Shown piece by piece: positions 47,153-54,322 of a DNA stretch of 64,000 nucleotides; the stretch's first letter is position 1, and each line of letters begins with the position of its first letter. A program made the translations under genes and the position numbers. The notes beneath the pieces are model-generated. The model worked only from the letters and a program-made list of their open reading frames with translations. It ran no database searches and was not told the origin of the DNA. This DNA is from Stappia indica (lineage in GTDB: Bacteria > Pseudomonadota > Alphaproteobacteria > Rhizobiales > Stappiaceae). The stretch lies in NCBI RefSeq assembly GCF_020177335.1, contig NZ_JAIVMG010000015.1, positions 47,265 to 111,264 of the forward strand, written 5' to 3'.

Positions 47153-47185
47153 GCGGCGACAACGACCCCTACAGGAGAAACCTCA

Positions 47186-47563
47186 ATGGCTCTGAAAATC
47201 CGTCTCGCCCGTGGTGGCGCCAAGAAGCGCCCCTACTACCGTATCGTCATCGCCGATGTGCGCTCGCCGCGCGACGGCCGCTTCATCGAGAAGGTCGGCA
47301 GCTACAACCCGATGCTGCCGAAGGAGCACGCCGAGCGCATCGTCCTCAACCAGGAGCGGATCCAGTATTGGATCGGCCATGGCGCCAAGCCGACCGACCG
47401 TGTTCTGCGCTTCCTCGACGCCGCCGGCATGCTGAAGCGCGACGCGCGCAACAACCCGCAGAAGGGTGAGCCGGGCCAGAAGGCCAAGGAGCGCGCCGAG
47501 GCAAAGCAGCAGGCCGCTGAGGACGCAGCCGCTGCCGCCGCCGAGGAAACGGCGGCCGAGTGA
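47186..47563 (+). CDS. rpsP: 30S ribosomal protein S16
   Basis: Small-subunit assembly protein. [44 protein letters not shown] is the S16 core. The alphaproteobacterial Ala/Glu/Lys-rich C-terminal extension ([23 protein letters not shown]) brings it to 125 residues. AGGAGAAACC precedes the ATG. First ribosomal gene of the rpsP-rimM-trmD-rplS group. Confidence 0.97.
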   Translation: MALKIRLARGGAKKRPYYRIVIADVRSPRDGRFIEKVGSYNPMLPKEHAERIVLNQERIQYWIGHGAKPTDRVLRFLDAAGMLKRDARNNPQKGEPGQKAKERAEAKQQAAEDAAAAAAEETAAE

Positions 47564-47630
47564 GCCAGCTTGACGTGCGATACGCCGCGCATGACGCTGC
47601 GATCGTGACCGGTCGGGCGGGAGCCTTGCA

Positions 47631-48194
47631 ATGAGCGCCCCCGCCGACCGCATCATGATCGCCCGCATCGGCGCGCCGCATGGCGTTCGCGGGGAAGTGC
47701 GGGTCAAGCCCTATGGCGACGACCCGCTTTCCTTTGCCGACTACGGCCTGCTGGAGACGCGGGACGGGTCGCGCCGTCTTGAGGTGGTCAGCGCTCGGGT
47801 GCAAAAAACCGTGGTCGTCACCCGCTTCAAGGGGGTCGATGACCGCAACGCCGCCGAAGCGCTTAACGGCGAGGACCTGTTCGTTGCCCGTGATGCGCTG
47901 CCGGAGCTGGACGAGGATGACACCTTCTACCATGCCGACCTGCTCGGATTGACTGCGGTCGATGCCGACGGCGCGGTGCTTGGCACGGTGATCGCCCTGC
48001 CCGATTTCGGTGCCGGCACGCTGGTGGAAATCAAGCCGGAGGCGGCGGCGTCCTACTTCGTCCCCTTCACCCAGGCCTGTGTCCCCGACATCGACCTCGA
48101 CGCCGGGCGGATCACCATCGTTCCCCCGCCGGCCTACGAGGACGAGGACGGAGAGACGGACGAGGACGAGACAAGCACCCCGGCGGCGGACTGA
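47631..48194 (+). CDS. rimM: Ribosome maturation factor RimM
   Basis: Assists 16S rRNA processing and 30S head assembly by binding S19. The N-terminal beta barrel (DRIMIARIGAPHGVRGEVRVKPYGDDPLSF) and PRC barrel (DDTFYHADLLGLTAVDADGAVLGTVIALPDFGAGTLVEIKP, VPFTQACVPDIDLDAGRITIVPP) are complete. The last 20 residues are very acidic ([18 protein letters not shown]). That tail is overlapped in antisense by the VanZ-like gene for 61 bases. Confidence 0.95.
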   Translation: MSAPADRIMIARIGAPHGVRGEVRVKPYGDDPLSFADYGLLETRDGSRRLEVVSARVQKTVVVTRFKGVDDRNAAEALNGEDLFVARDALPELDEDDTFYHADLLGLTAVDADGAVLGTVIALPDFGAGTLVEIKPEAAASYFVPFTQACVPDIDLDAGRITIVPPPAYEDEDGETDEDETSTPAAD

Positions 48195-48637
48195 ACCGGC
48201 GCCGGTACACCTTCCGAAGCGACAGCTTCTTCCTCGGCGATCCGCGTCTCCGCGCGCACCAGCATGATCGCCGCGACCACGATGGCGACGCCAACCGAAT
48301 TGGCGGCGACATCGAGCAGGGAGGCATGGTGATGCGGCGTCAGCGCCTGCACCCCTTCGCCGGCAAGACCGGCGAGCATCGCCACCCCCGCCGAAATCCG
48401 CAAGCGACAGCAGAAGAGCGCGTGGATCGCCAGCGTCAGCAGGCCGAAGAACACCAGATGCTGGAGCTTGTCATAAGGGTGGTCGATACCGGTGTTGAAC
48501 ACCAGCCCCACAGTCACCCCGTAGACAAGCAGCACCGCCATCGGCAAAACACGACTCGGCGACAGATCGAGATAGTCCCGGTCGACATAGCGCCGGATCC
48601 AGCGGGGATAGGCTATGCTGATATGAGGCAAGGACAT
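48134..48637 (-). CDS. VanZ-like small membrane protein, antisense within the rimM-trmD interval
   Basis: A 167-residue protein with three or four hydrophobic segments: [60 protein letters not shown] and [18 protein letters not shown]. The [12 protein letters not shown] and [24 protein letters not shown] stretches (DK..H...F, E..Q...P.R...DV..N..G) fit the VanZ-like family. The C-terminal 60 bases are opposite the rimM tail, where Ser/Val-rich residues look like frame-shadow of the acidic codons. The core is convincing, but the true C-terminus may be shorter in homologues. Confidence 0.75.
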   Translation of the reverse strand: MSLPHISIAYPRWIRRYVDRDYLDLSPSRVLPMAVLLVYGVTVGLVFNTGIDHPYDKLQHLVFFGLLTLAIHALFCCRLRISAGVAMLAGLAGEGVQALTPHHHASLLDVAANSVGVAIVVAAIMLVRAETRIAEEEAVASEGVPAPVQSAAGVLVSSSSVSPSSSS

Positions 48638-48761
48638 GGACAAGGCTCCAACGGCAGGCTCCCAGCCTACGTCGGCACCTGTTAATCAAACGTGTCACCG
48701 CCCGCCTGCCGGCGGGATCGCCGGGTCCCGGACCCCGGCGCAGTTTTCTCGAAAGACAGAC

Positions 48762-49496
48762 ATGACCTTCAAGGCTTCGATCCTCACCCTTTACCCGGAC
48801 ATGTTTCCCGGTCCGCTCGGCGCCAGCCTCGCCGGCCGGGCGCTGGAGCGGGGCGACTGGGAGCTGGAGGCCCGACAGATCCGCGACCACGCCACCGACC
48901 GTCACCGCTCGGTCGATGATACCCCGGCCGGCGGCGGCGCCGGCATGGTGCTGCGCGCGGACGTCCTGGCCCGGGCGATCGATGCGGCAAGCCCGCCGGA
49001 GGATCCCCGCCCGCGCCTCTTGATGAGCCCGCGCGGCCGCCCCTTGACCCAGTCGCTGGTGCGCGACATCGGCGCCGGCCCGGGTGTGGTCATCGTCTGC
49101 GGCCGCTTCGAGGGCGTCGATGAGCGCGTCATCACCGGCCGGGGCCTTACCGAGGTCTCGATTGGCGACTACATTCTCTCCGGCGGTGAAATCGCCGCCA
49201 TGGTGTTGCTCGATGCGGTGGTGCGGCTGATCCCCGGGGTCATGGGCAATGCCGAGAGCGGCGCCCTGGAGAGCTTCGAGACCGGCCTGTTGGAGCATCC
49301 CCACTACACCCGCCCGCGCAGCTTCGAGGGGCAGGACATTCCCCCGATCCTCGCCTCTGGCGATCACGCGCGGATCGACGCCTGGCGGCGCGAAGAGGCC
49401 GAACGGCTGACCCGGGAACGCCGCCCGGACCTGTGGCAGGCCCATGCCCGCACGCAGGCACCCATCCCCAGCCCCGGAAAGGCAGAAAACAGATGA
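48762..49496 (+). CDS. trmD: tRNA (guanine37-N1)-methyltransferase
   Basis: SPOUT-class enzyme methylating G37 of tRNAs that read CNN codons, preventing frameshifts. The 244-residue protein has [16 protein letters not shown], the [28 protein letters not shown] knot-facing loop, [14 protein letters not shown] and [19 protein letters not shown]. The length matches the family. A weak AAAGA ribosome-binding site precedes ATG 48762. Confidence 0.96.
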   Translation: MTFKASILTLYPDMFPGPLGASLAGRALERGDWELEARQIRDHATDRHRSVDDTPAGGGAGMVLRADVLARAIDAASPPEDPRPRLLMSPRGRPLTQSLVRDIGAGPGVVIVCGRFEGVDERVITGRGLTEVSIGDYILSGGEIAAMVLLDAVVRLIPGVMGNAESGALESFETGLLEHPHYTRPRSFEGQDIPPILASGDHARIDAWRREEAERLTRERRPDLWQAHARTQAPIPSPGKAENR

Positions 49497-49603
49497 CAAA
49501 CGCTGCGGGCTGCGGTATCACCCGCGCCACACGGGTTCCGCAATGCGGTGCCGCGTGCGATCCTTGGTGGTCGCAACGCCGCGCGGAAGCCTGATCTCAA
49601 TTC

Positions 49604-49620
49604 CCGGGCGGACCGCCCGG
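49604..49620. promoter_or_regulatory. Perfect palindrome CCGGGCGG-A-CCGCCCGG before rplS
   Basis: Seven or eight paired bases (49604-49611 with 49613-49620) in the 208-base gap between trmD and rplS, preceded by a weaker ACCCG...CGGGT repeat near 49530-49546. As RNA it is a tight hairpin and could be a processing or leader structure for rplS, or an operator. No T-tract. Confidence 0.35.
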
Positions 49621-49704
49621 TCTGGCCAAAACTACGGTGAATTCGTCCCGGCGGCTCGATCGTTTGCGGACGCTCTGACCGAGCGAACATCCAAAGGTAG
49701 TGCC

Positions 49705-50169
49705 ATGAACATCATCGAGCAGCTCAACGCCGAGGAAATGGCGAAGATCGAAGCCGCCCGCAAGCTCCCGGAGTTTTCCGCAGGCGACACGATCCGCGTC
49801 AACGTCAAGGTCACGGAAGGCAACCGCACCCGTGTCCAGGCCTATGAAGGCGTGTGCATCGCCCGGTCCGGCGGCGGCATCAACGAGAGCTTTACCGTCC
49901 GCAAGATCTCCTACGGCGAAGGCGTGGAGCGTGTGTTCCCGATCTTCTCGCCGATGATCGAAGGCGTCGAGGTGGTTCGTCGCGGTAAGGTGCGCCGCGC
50001 CAAGCTCTACTACCTGCGCGGCCGTCGCGGTAAGTCCGCCCGTATCGTCGAGGCGACCAACACCCGCGCGCGCAAGCTCAACGACGCTGCCAAGGCCGAA
50101 CTGGCCAGCGCCAAGGCGGCCAAGGACGCCGAGCGCAAGGCAGCTGCTGCGGAAGCTGCCGCCGAATAA
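49705..50169 (+). CDS. rplS: 50S ribosomal protein L19
   Basis: Large-subunit protein at the 30S-50S interface. [109 protein letters not shown] are diagnostic. The Ala/Lys-rich tail (154 residues total) is a common alphaproteobacterial extension. AAAGG precedes ATG 49705. A strong terminator follows. Confidence 0.97.
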   Translation: MNIIEQLNAEEMAKIEAARKLPEFSAGDTIRVNVKVTEGNRTRVQAYEGVCIARSGGGINESFTVRKISYGEGVERVFPIFSPMIEGVEVVRRGKVRRAKLYYLRGRRGKSARIVEATNTRARKLNDAAKAELASAKAAKDAERKAAAAEAAAE

Positions 50170-50207
50170 TCGGCGCGCCCGCGCTGTTGCAGCGCCATAA
50201 AAACGGA

Positions 50208-50234
50208 AAAAGCGACCTTCGGGTCGCTTTTTTT
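50208..50234 (+). terminator. Strong Rho-independent terminator of the ffh-rplS group
   Basis: AGCGACC (50211-50217) pairs with GGTCGCT across a TTCG-type tetraloop and is followed by a run of seven T (50228-50234), flanked upstream by A-rich sequence. A second hairpin GCGCTG-TTG-CAGCGC (50181-50195) lies just before it. Confidence 0.92.
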
Positions 50235-50325
50235 GTGCCTTGCCTCCGGAAGAAGGGCTCGGGCCTCGGAGAGGCAGGCCGCGCGGACGGCAGGGGCGCC
50301 GCCCGCCTCACGCTGCAAGGACGGC

Positions 50326-51393
50326 TCAGTCGATCCGGCGCAGATGCGCGTGCACCGCGACCCGCGAGGTTGCCGCCGTCAGCACGGTCACCAGGAAGAT
50401 CACCGCCAGAACGCCGAGATAGCCGGCGAGACCGACCGAGACCCCGCCGAACAGCACCACCGCCTGCTCCATGCCGGCAAGGCCGGTGTTGCCATCGGCA
50501 AGCACGCCGAGAACAAGGAACACGGCGCAGGCGGCCAGACCGCCGGCGAGACCGCCCTTCAGGCCGAGCAGCAGGAAGTGGCGCTGAAACTCCCGCGCCA
50601 CAAAGCCATCCTCGGCGCCGACGAAATGCAGCACCTCGACCACATCCCGGTTGCCGGCCATCGCCGCCCGGGTCGCGAACACCACCGACAGCACCATCGA
50701 GCCGAGCACCAGCGCCAGGATCGCCACCCCGCCGAACACCACCGCATTGGCCATCGCCGCCAACCGGTCGGTCCAAAGGGAATGGTCATCCAGGCTGGCG
50801 CCATTGACCTGTTCGACCACGGCCTGGCGCAGGCCGGCAAGATCGAGGATCGCCGCATCGGCAATGTTCACCTGGATCAGGCGCGGCACCGGCAGGCTTT
50901 CCAGGTCGAGCCCGGCCCCAAGCCAGGGCTGTAACAGAGCCTTGGTTTCCTCATCGGACAGGGCGCGCACCGCACCCACCCCGGGAAACTCCCGCGCCAC
51001 CGCAATCGCCTTTTCGATCTCGCGAAGCATGTCGACCCCGTCCGCCGGGCGGATCTGGATCGTCACCTCGCGCACCAGATCGTTCGACCAGGCATTGGCC
51101 GCCTCGTGGATGATGGTCACCGCGCCCACCGTCAGGCAGGCGAGAAAGCTCATGATCGCCACCACCAGCGTCAATGCCCGGCCCGCGACCGCCTGGGAGG
51201 GAACGATCGGCGCGGAGGGGCGCAGCTCGCCCCGGGCACCGGGCCGCGCCATCCGGCGCTTGAGGCTGGAGCGCAGCTTCTCCACCCCGGACGGACCGCT
51301 TCGCTTTGCCGGTCTCGCCGGCTTCCCCGGGCGGGGTGGCATCCGATGCGGCGCGGCTCCCCCAGGGGCTTTCTTCGCGGGTGTATCAGTCAT
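50326..51393 (-). CDS. ftsX: Cell-division ABC permease FtsX
   Basis: Membrane partner of FtsE, coupling Z-ring constriction to septal peptidoglycan hydrolase activation. The 355-residue protein has a long basic N-terminal cytoplasmic extension (KKAPGGAAPHRMPPRPGKPARPAKRSG), four membrane segments (one near 75-95, three in the C-terminal 150 residues) and an extracytoplasmic domain between the first two (TIQIRPADGVDMLREIEKAIAVAREF). It begins within the last 8 bases of ftsE. Confidence 0.93.
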   Translation of the reverse strand: MTDTPAKKAPGGAAPHRMPPRPGKPARPAKRSGPSGVEKLRSSLKRRMARPGARGELRPSAPIVPSQAVAGRALTLVVAIMSFLACLTVGAVTIIHEAANAWSNDLVREVTIQIRPADGVDMLREIEKAIAVAREFPGVGAVRALSDEETKALLQPWLGAGLDLESLPVPRLIQVNIADAAILDLAGLRQAVVEQVNGASLDDHSLWTDRLAAMANAVVFGGVAILALVLGSMVLSVVFATRAAMAGNRDVVEVLHFVGAEDGFVAREFQRHFLLLGLKGGLAGGLAACAVFLVLGVLADGNTGLAGMEQAVVLFGGVSVGLAGYLGVLAVIFLVTVLTAATSRVAVHAHLRRID

Positions 51394-52045
51394 GGATCAC
51401 AAGCCGTCCTTCGCCCAGTTCCATCCTGCGCGCATCGACCTGCTCCATCAACGCCAGATCGTGGGTGGCGATCACCACCGAGGTTCCAAGCCGGTTCAGT
51501 TCGATGAAGAGGCGCAAGAGCCGGCGGGCGAGCGGCGGATCGACGTTGCCGGTCGGCTCATCCGCCAGCAGCAGTTCCGGCCGGGTGATCAGCGCCCGGG
51601 CGATGGCCGCTCGCTGCTTTTCTCCGCCCGAAAGCACCGGCGGCAGCACGTGCATCCGCTCGCCCAGCCCGACCCATTTGAGCAGCTCCACCACATCGGA
51701 GCGGTACTGGCTCTCCTCCTGCCCCACCACCCGCAGTGGCAGGGCGACATTTTCATAGGTCGTCAGATGATCGAGCAGACGGAAATCCTGAAAGACGATG
51801 CCGATCCGCCGGCGCAGGGCCGGGATCTGGCTTTTCTTCAGCGCTGACGTGTCCTTGCCAAACGCCTTGATCAACCCCCGGGTCGGCGTCAGCGACAGGA
51901 ACAACAGCCGCATCAGGCTCGTCTTGCCGGCGCCGGACGGGCCGGTCAGGAACTGGAACGACTGCGGCTTGATCTCGAAGGACAGATCGCGCAACACCTC
52001 CGGCCCCATACCGTAGCGTAGCCCGACATTTTCGAAACGGATCAC
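51386..52045 (-). CDS. ftsE: Cell-division ABC ATPase FtsE
   Basis: ATPase subunit of FtsEX, 219 residues. Walker A GPSGAGKTSLMR, Q-loop FQDFRLLDHLTTYENVALPLRV, signature LSGGEKQRAAIARAL, Walker B LLLADEPTGNVD and H-loop VVIATHDLAL are complete. The GTG at 52045 is preferred as start (GGAGAGGG just upstream, and VIRFENVGLRYG matches the family N-terminus); a longer frame adds only unconserved residues. It precedes and overlaps ftsX. Confidence 0.94.
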   Translation of the reverse strand: MIRFENVGLRYGMGPEVLRDLSFEIKPQSFQFLTGPSGAGKTSLMRLLFLSLTPTRGLIKAFGKDTSALKKSQIPALRRRIGIVFQDFRLLDHLTTYENVALPLRVVGQEESQYRSDVVELLKWVGLGERMHVLPPVLSGGEKQRAAIARALITRPELLLADEPTGNVDPPLARRLLRLFIELNRLGTSVVIATHDLALMEQVDARRMELGEGRLVIHD

Positions 52046-52325
52046 GGAATACCCTCTCCTGCACGCGCGCCCGCAGCCTACCCGCATGCCTTTAACGCTT
52101 CATTAACGATATACGGGCGTCATGGGCAACCGGCAGCTTTCGACCATCGCGCGCCCGTGCAAGGTCGGAGGCCGGGCGTATGCGGCCAGCGGATCAGGCT
52201 GGTTCGGGGGCGACGACTGGCCGAAACGCCTGTGGGATAGCCAGCGGACTGCGCGACCGGGCGGCATATGGCGGCCTTGAGCGAGAAGGTGACAGGTTTG
52301 TGGATATGACGAGGTTTCGTCCACA

Positions 52326-53294
52326 ATGAAAATCACATGCCCGGACTGCGGCACCTCCTATGAGGTGACCGCCGAAGCATTGGGATCGGCCGGCCGCAGC
52401 GTGAAATGCACCCGCTGCGGCTCCCGTTGGCATGCCGATCCGACGCCTGCGGCCGAAACCGATGCGCATGAGGAAACCGACTGGCCGTCGGAGCTGTCCT
52501 CGCAAGAGGCCATCGGCCCGGACCAGACCGCCGCCACCGCACAGGAAGACAGCCCTTCCGGGGAGAGCGACAGCTCTTTCGACCCTGAGCCCAAGACCGC
52601 ATCCGACCAGGCGCCTCCCGCCGACATGGATGACGCGTTCAGCCGGCTGGCGGACAGCACCGCGCTCGACGCATTGGACACGTTCGACAGCGTCCCTCAA
52701 GACAGCGGCAAGGATGAAGAGACGCCTGCGGCGCCGGTGGATATCGAAACCCTGGCCCGCAAGCCCAAGATCAACGTGAAGCCCAGGAAGCGCCGGTCGC
52801 CCGTTGCCGCCCTTGCCGGTGCCCTGGGCCGGCGGCTGCGCCAGATCAAGCCCCGCCGGGTGCTCGGTGCGGGCCTCTTCGCCGGAGCACTGGCGCTCTG
52901 CGCCCTGTTTATCGCCTTCCGCACGCCGATTGTCGCGCGCATGCCCGATCTTGCCGGGCTGTTCGCCCTTGCCGGTTTCGAGGTCAATCTGCGCGGATTG
53001 GAATTCCGCGACCTCAGAACCTTCCGCGAATTGGAAAAAGGAACCATTGTGCTGGTGGTGGAAGGCACCATCGAGAACATTACTCAGGAGTCCTCCCGGG
53101 TACCGGCGCTGCGGTTTGCCTTGCGCAGCGAGGACGCACAGGAGATCTATGCCTGGGTGGTCGAACCCAGGCTTCAGCGCCTCGACCCGGGGGCTACCAC
53201 ACGTTTCCGCACCCGCTTGTCAGCCCCCCCGGAACTGGCTGCGGACATTCAGGTTCGTTTTGTCGAACGCAAACAGAAACAGGCGAAATCATGA
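52326..53294 (+). CDS. MJ0042-type zinc-ribbon, single-pass membrane protein (DUF3426-like)
   Basis: A 322-residue protein. The N-terminus is an MJ0042 zinc finger: MKITCPDCGTSYEVTAEALGSAGRSVKCTRCGSRW (CxxC...CxxC). A long acidic, disordered section follows (residues about 45-140), then a basic stretch and one membrane helix (LGAGLFAGALALCALFIAF, near 180-200). A C-terminal periplasmic domain (LEFRDLRTFRELEKGTIVLVVEGTIENIT...VPALRFALRSEDAQEIYAW) resembles the FxLYD-like strand fold. Role unknown. It overlaps the hpt start by ATGA, so the two are coupled. Confidence 0.8.
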   Translation: MKITCPDCGTSYEVTAEALGSAGRSVKCTRCGSRWHADPTPAAETDAHEETDWPSELSSQEAIGPDQTAATAQEDSPSGESDSSFDPEPKTASDQAPPADMDDAFSRLADSTALDALDTFDSVPQDSGKDEETPAAPVDIETLARKPKINVKPRKRRSPVAALAGALGRRLRQIKPRRVLGAGLFAGALALCALFIAFRTPIVARMPDLAGLFALAGFEVNLRGLEFRDLRTFRELEKGTIVLVVEGTIENITQESSRVPALRFALRSEDAQEIYAWVVEPRLQRLDPGATTRFRTRLSAPPELAADIQVRFVERKQKQAKS

Positions 53295-53863
53295 TGGGGC
53301 GCAAGCCTGACATTCACACCCTTTACGACGAGACCGAAATCGCCAGCCGGGTCGAGGATCTGGCGCGGCATATTGCCGCCGACGTCCCGTCCGGGCTGTT
53401 GGTCATCGCCGTTCTGAAGGGCAGCTTCATGTTCGCCGCCGATCTGGTGCGGGCGTTGCACAGGATCGGTCTTGAACCGGAGATGGAGTTCATCCATCTC
53501 TCAAGCTATGGCGCCGGAACGGAATCCTCGGGCGATATCAAGGTCCTGCGCGATGTCGAAAGCGACGTGGCGGGGCGGGACATCGTTCTGGTGGACGACA
53601 TTCTGGAAAGCGGGCGCACACTTGCCTTCGCCAAGGAGCGGCTCAGCCGGCGCGGGGCCGGGTCGGTCCGCATCGCCGCGCTGCTCGACAAGCCGATGCG
53701 CCGCAAAACCGCCATTTCTGCGGATTACGTGGGCTTTACCTGTCCCGACAAATTCGTCGTCGGCTATGGAATGGACATGGGCCACAAATGGCGCCAACTC
53801 CCCTTCATCGGCTACGTGGTTCAGGACACCGAAGGGCAGGCGGAAGAGCAAACGGGAGAGTGA
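53291..53863 (+). CDS. hpt: Hypoxanthine phosphoribosyltransferase
   Basis: Purine salvage: hypoxanthine (and guanine) plus PRPP to IMP/GMP. The 190 residues have LLVIAVLKGSFMFAADLVRAL, EMEFIHLSSYGAGTESSG, the PRPP-binding DIVLVDDILESGRTLAF, and DYVGFTCPDKFVVGYGMDMGHKWRQLPFIGYV. ATG 53291 or 53294 could be the start. It lies between the zinc-ribbon protein and a receiver gene in a three-gene operon, an unusual partnership with no obvious functional reason. Confidence 0.93.
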   Translation: MMGRKPDIHTLYDETEIASRVEDLARHIAADVPSGLLVIAVLKGSFMFAADLVRALHRIGLEPEMEFIHLSSYGAGTESSGDIKVLRDVESDVAGRDIVLVDDILESGRTLAFAKERLSRRGAGSVRIAALLDKPMRRKTAISADYVGFTCPDKFVVGYGMDMGHKWRQLPFIGYVVQDTEGQAEEQTGE

Positions 53864-53864
53864 C

Positions 53865-54263
53865 ATGAGCCACATCCTACTCGCCGAGGACGACGAAGCG
53901 GTCCGCAGCTTCGTCACGCGCGCGCTTGAGCTGGACGGCCATACGGTCATCGCCGAGGAGGACGGCGCCGCCGCCGCCGCCAGCCTCGCCCGGGCGGACG
54001 GGGCGTTCGATCTCATCCTGTCGGACATCAAGATGCCGGTGATGGATGGCATCGCCTTCGCGCTGGTGGCTGGCCGCGACTATCCCGACGTGCCGATCCT
54101 GCTGATGACCGGCTTCGCCGATCAGCGCGAACGGGCCAGCGGCCTTGACGCCCTGGTCCACGATGTGGTGGTGAAACCCTTCTCGCTCGCCGAGATCCGC
54201 CGCGCCGTTCATGATGCGGTGCATGGGATCGTCCGCGAGGACGAGCGGCGTCTCTACGCCTGA
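53865..54263 (+). CDS. CpdR-like single-domain response regulator
   Basis: A 132-residue receiver protein: acidic pocket E8-D9-D10 (LLAEDDEAVR), predicted phospho-acceptor D54 (LILSDIKMPVMDG), T82 (LLMTGFAD) and K104 (VKPFSLAEIR). The LLAEDD start, MTGFAD and short KPF-L tail resemble CpdR, the ClpXP adaptor controlling cell-cycle proteolysis in alphaproteobacteria, but I cannot confirm orthology; it could be a paralogue. It begins one base after the hpt stop. Confidence 0.78.
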   Translation: MSHILLAEDDEAVRSFVTRALELDGHTVIAEEDGAAAAASLARADGAFDLILSDIKMPVMDGIAFALVAGRDYPDVPILLMTGFADQRERASGLDALVHDVVVKPFSLAEIRRAVHDAVHGIVREDERRLYA

Positions 54264-54322
54264 CGCGGGCGGCTCTCTCGTCCGCGTCCCTCGAACCACC
54301 GGCGAAGACCTGCGCCGCCCGC

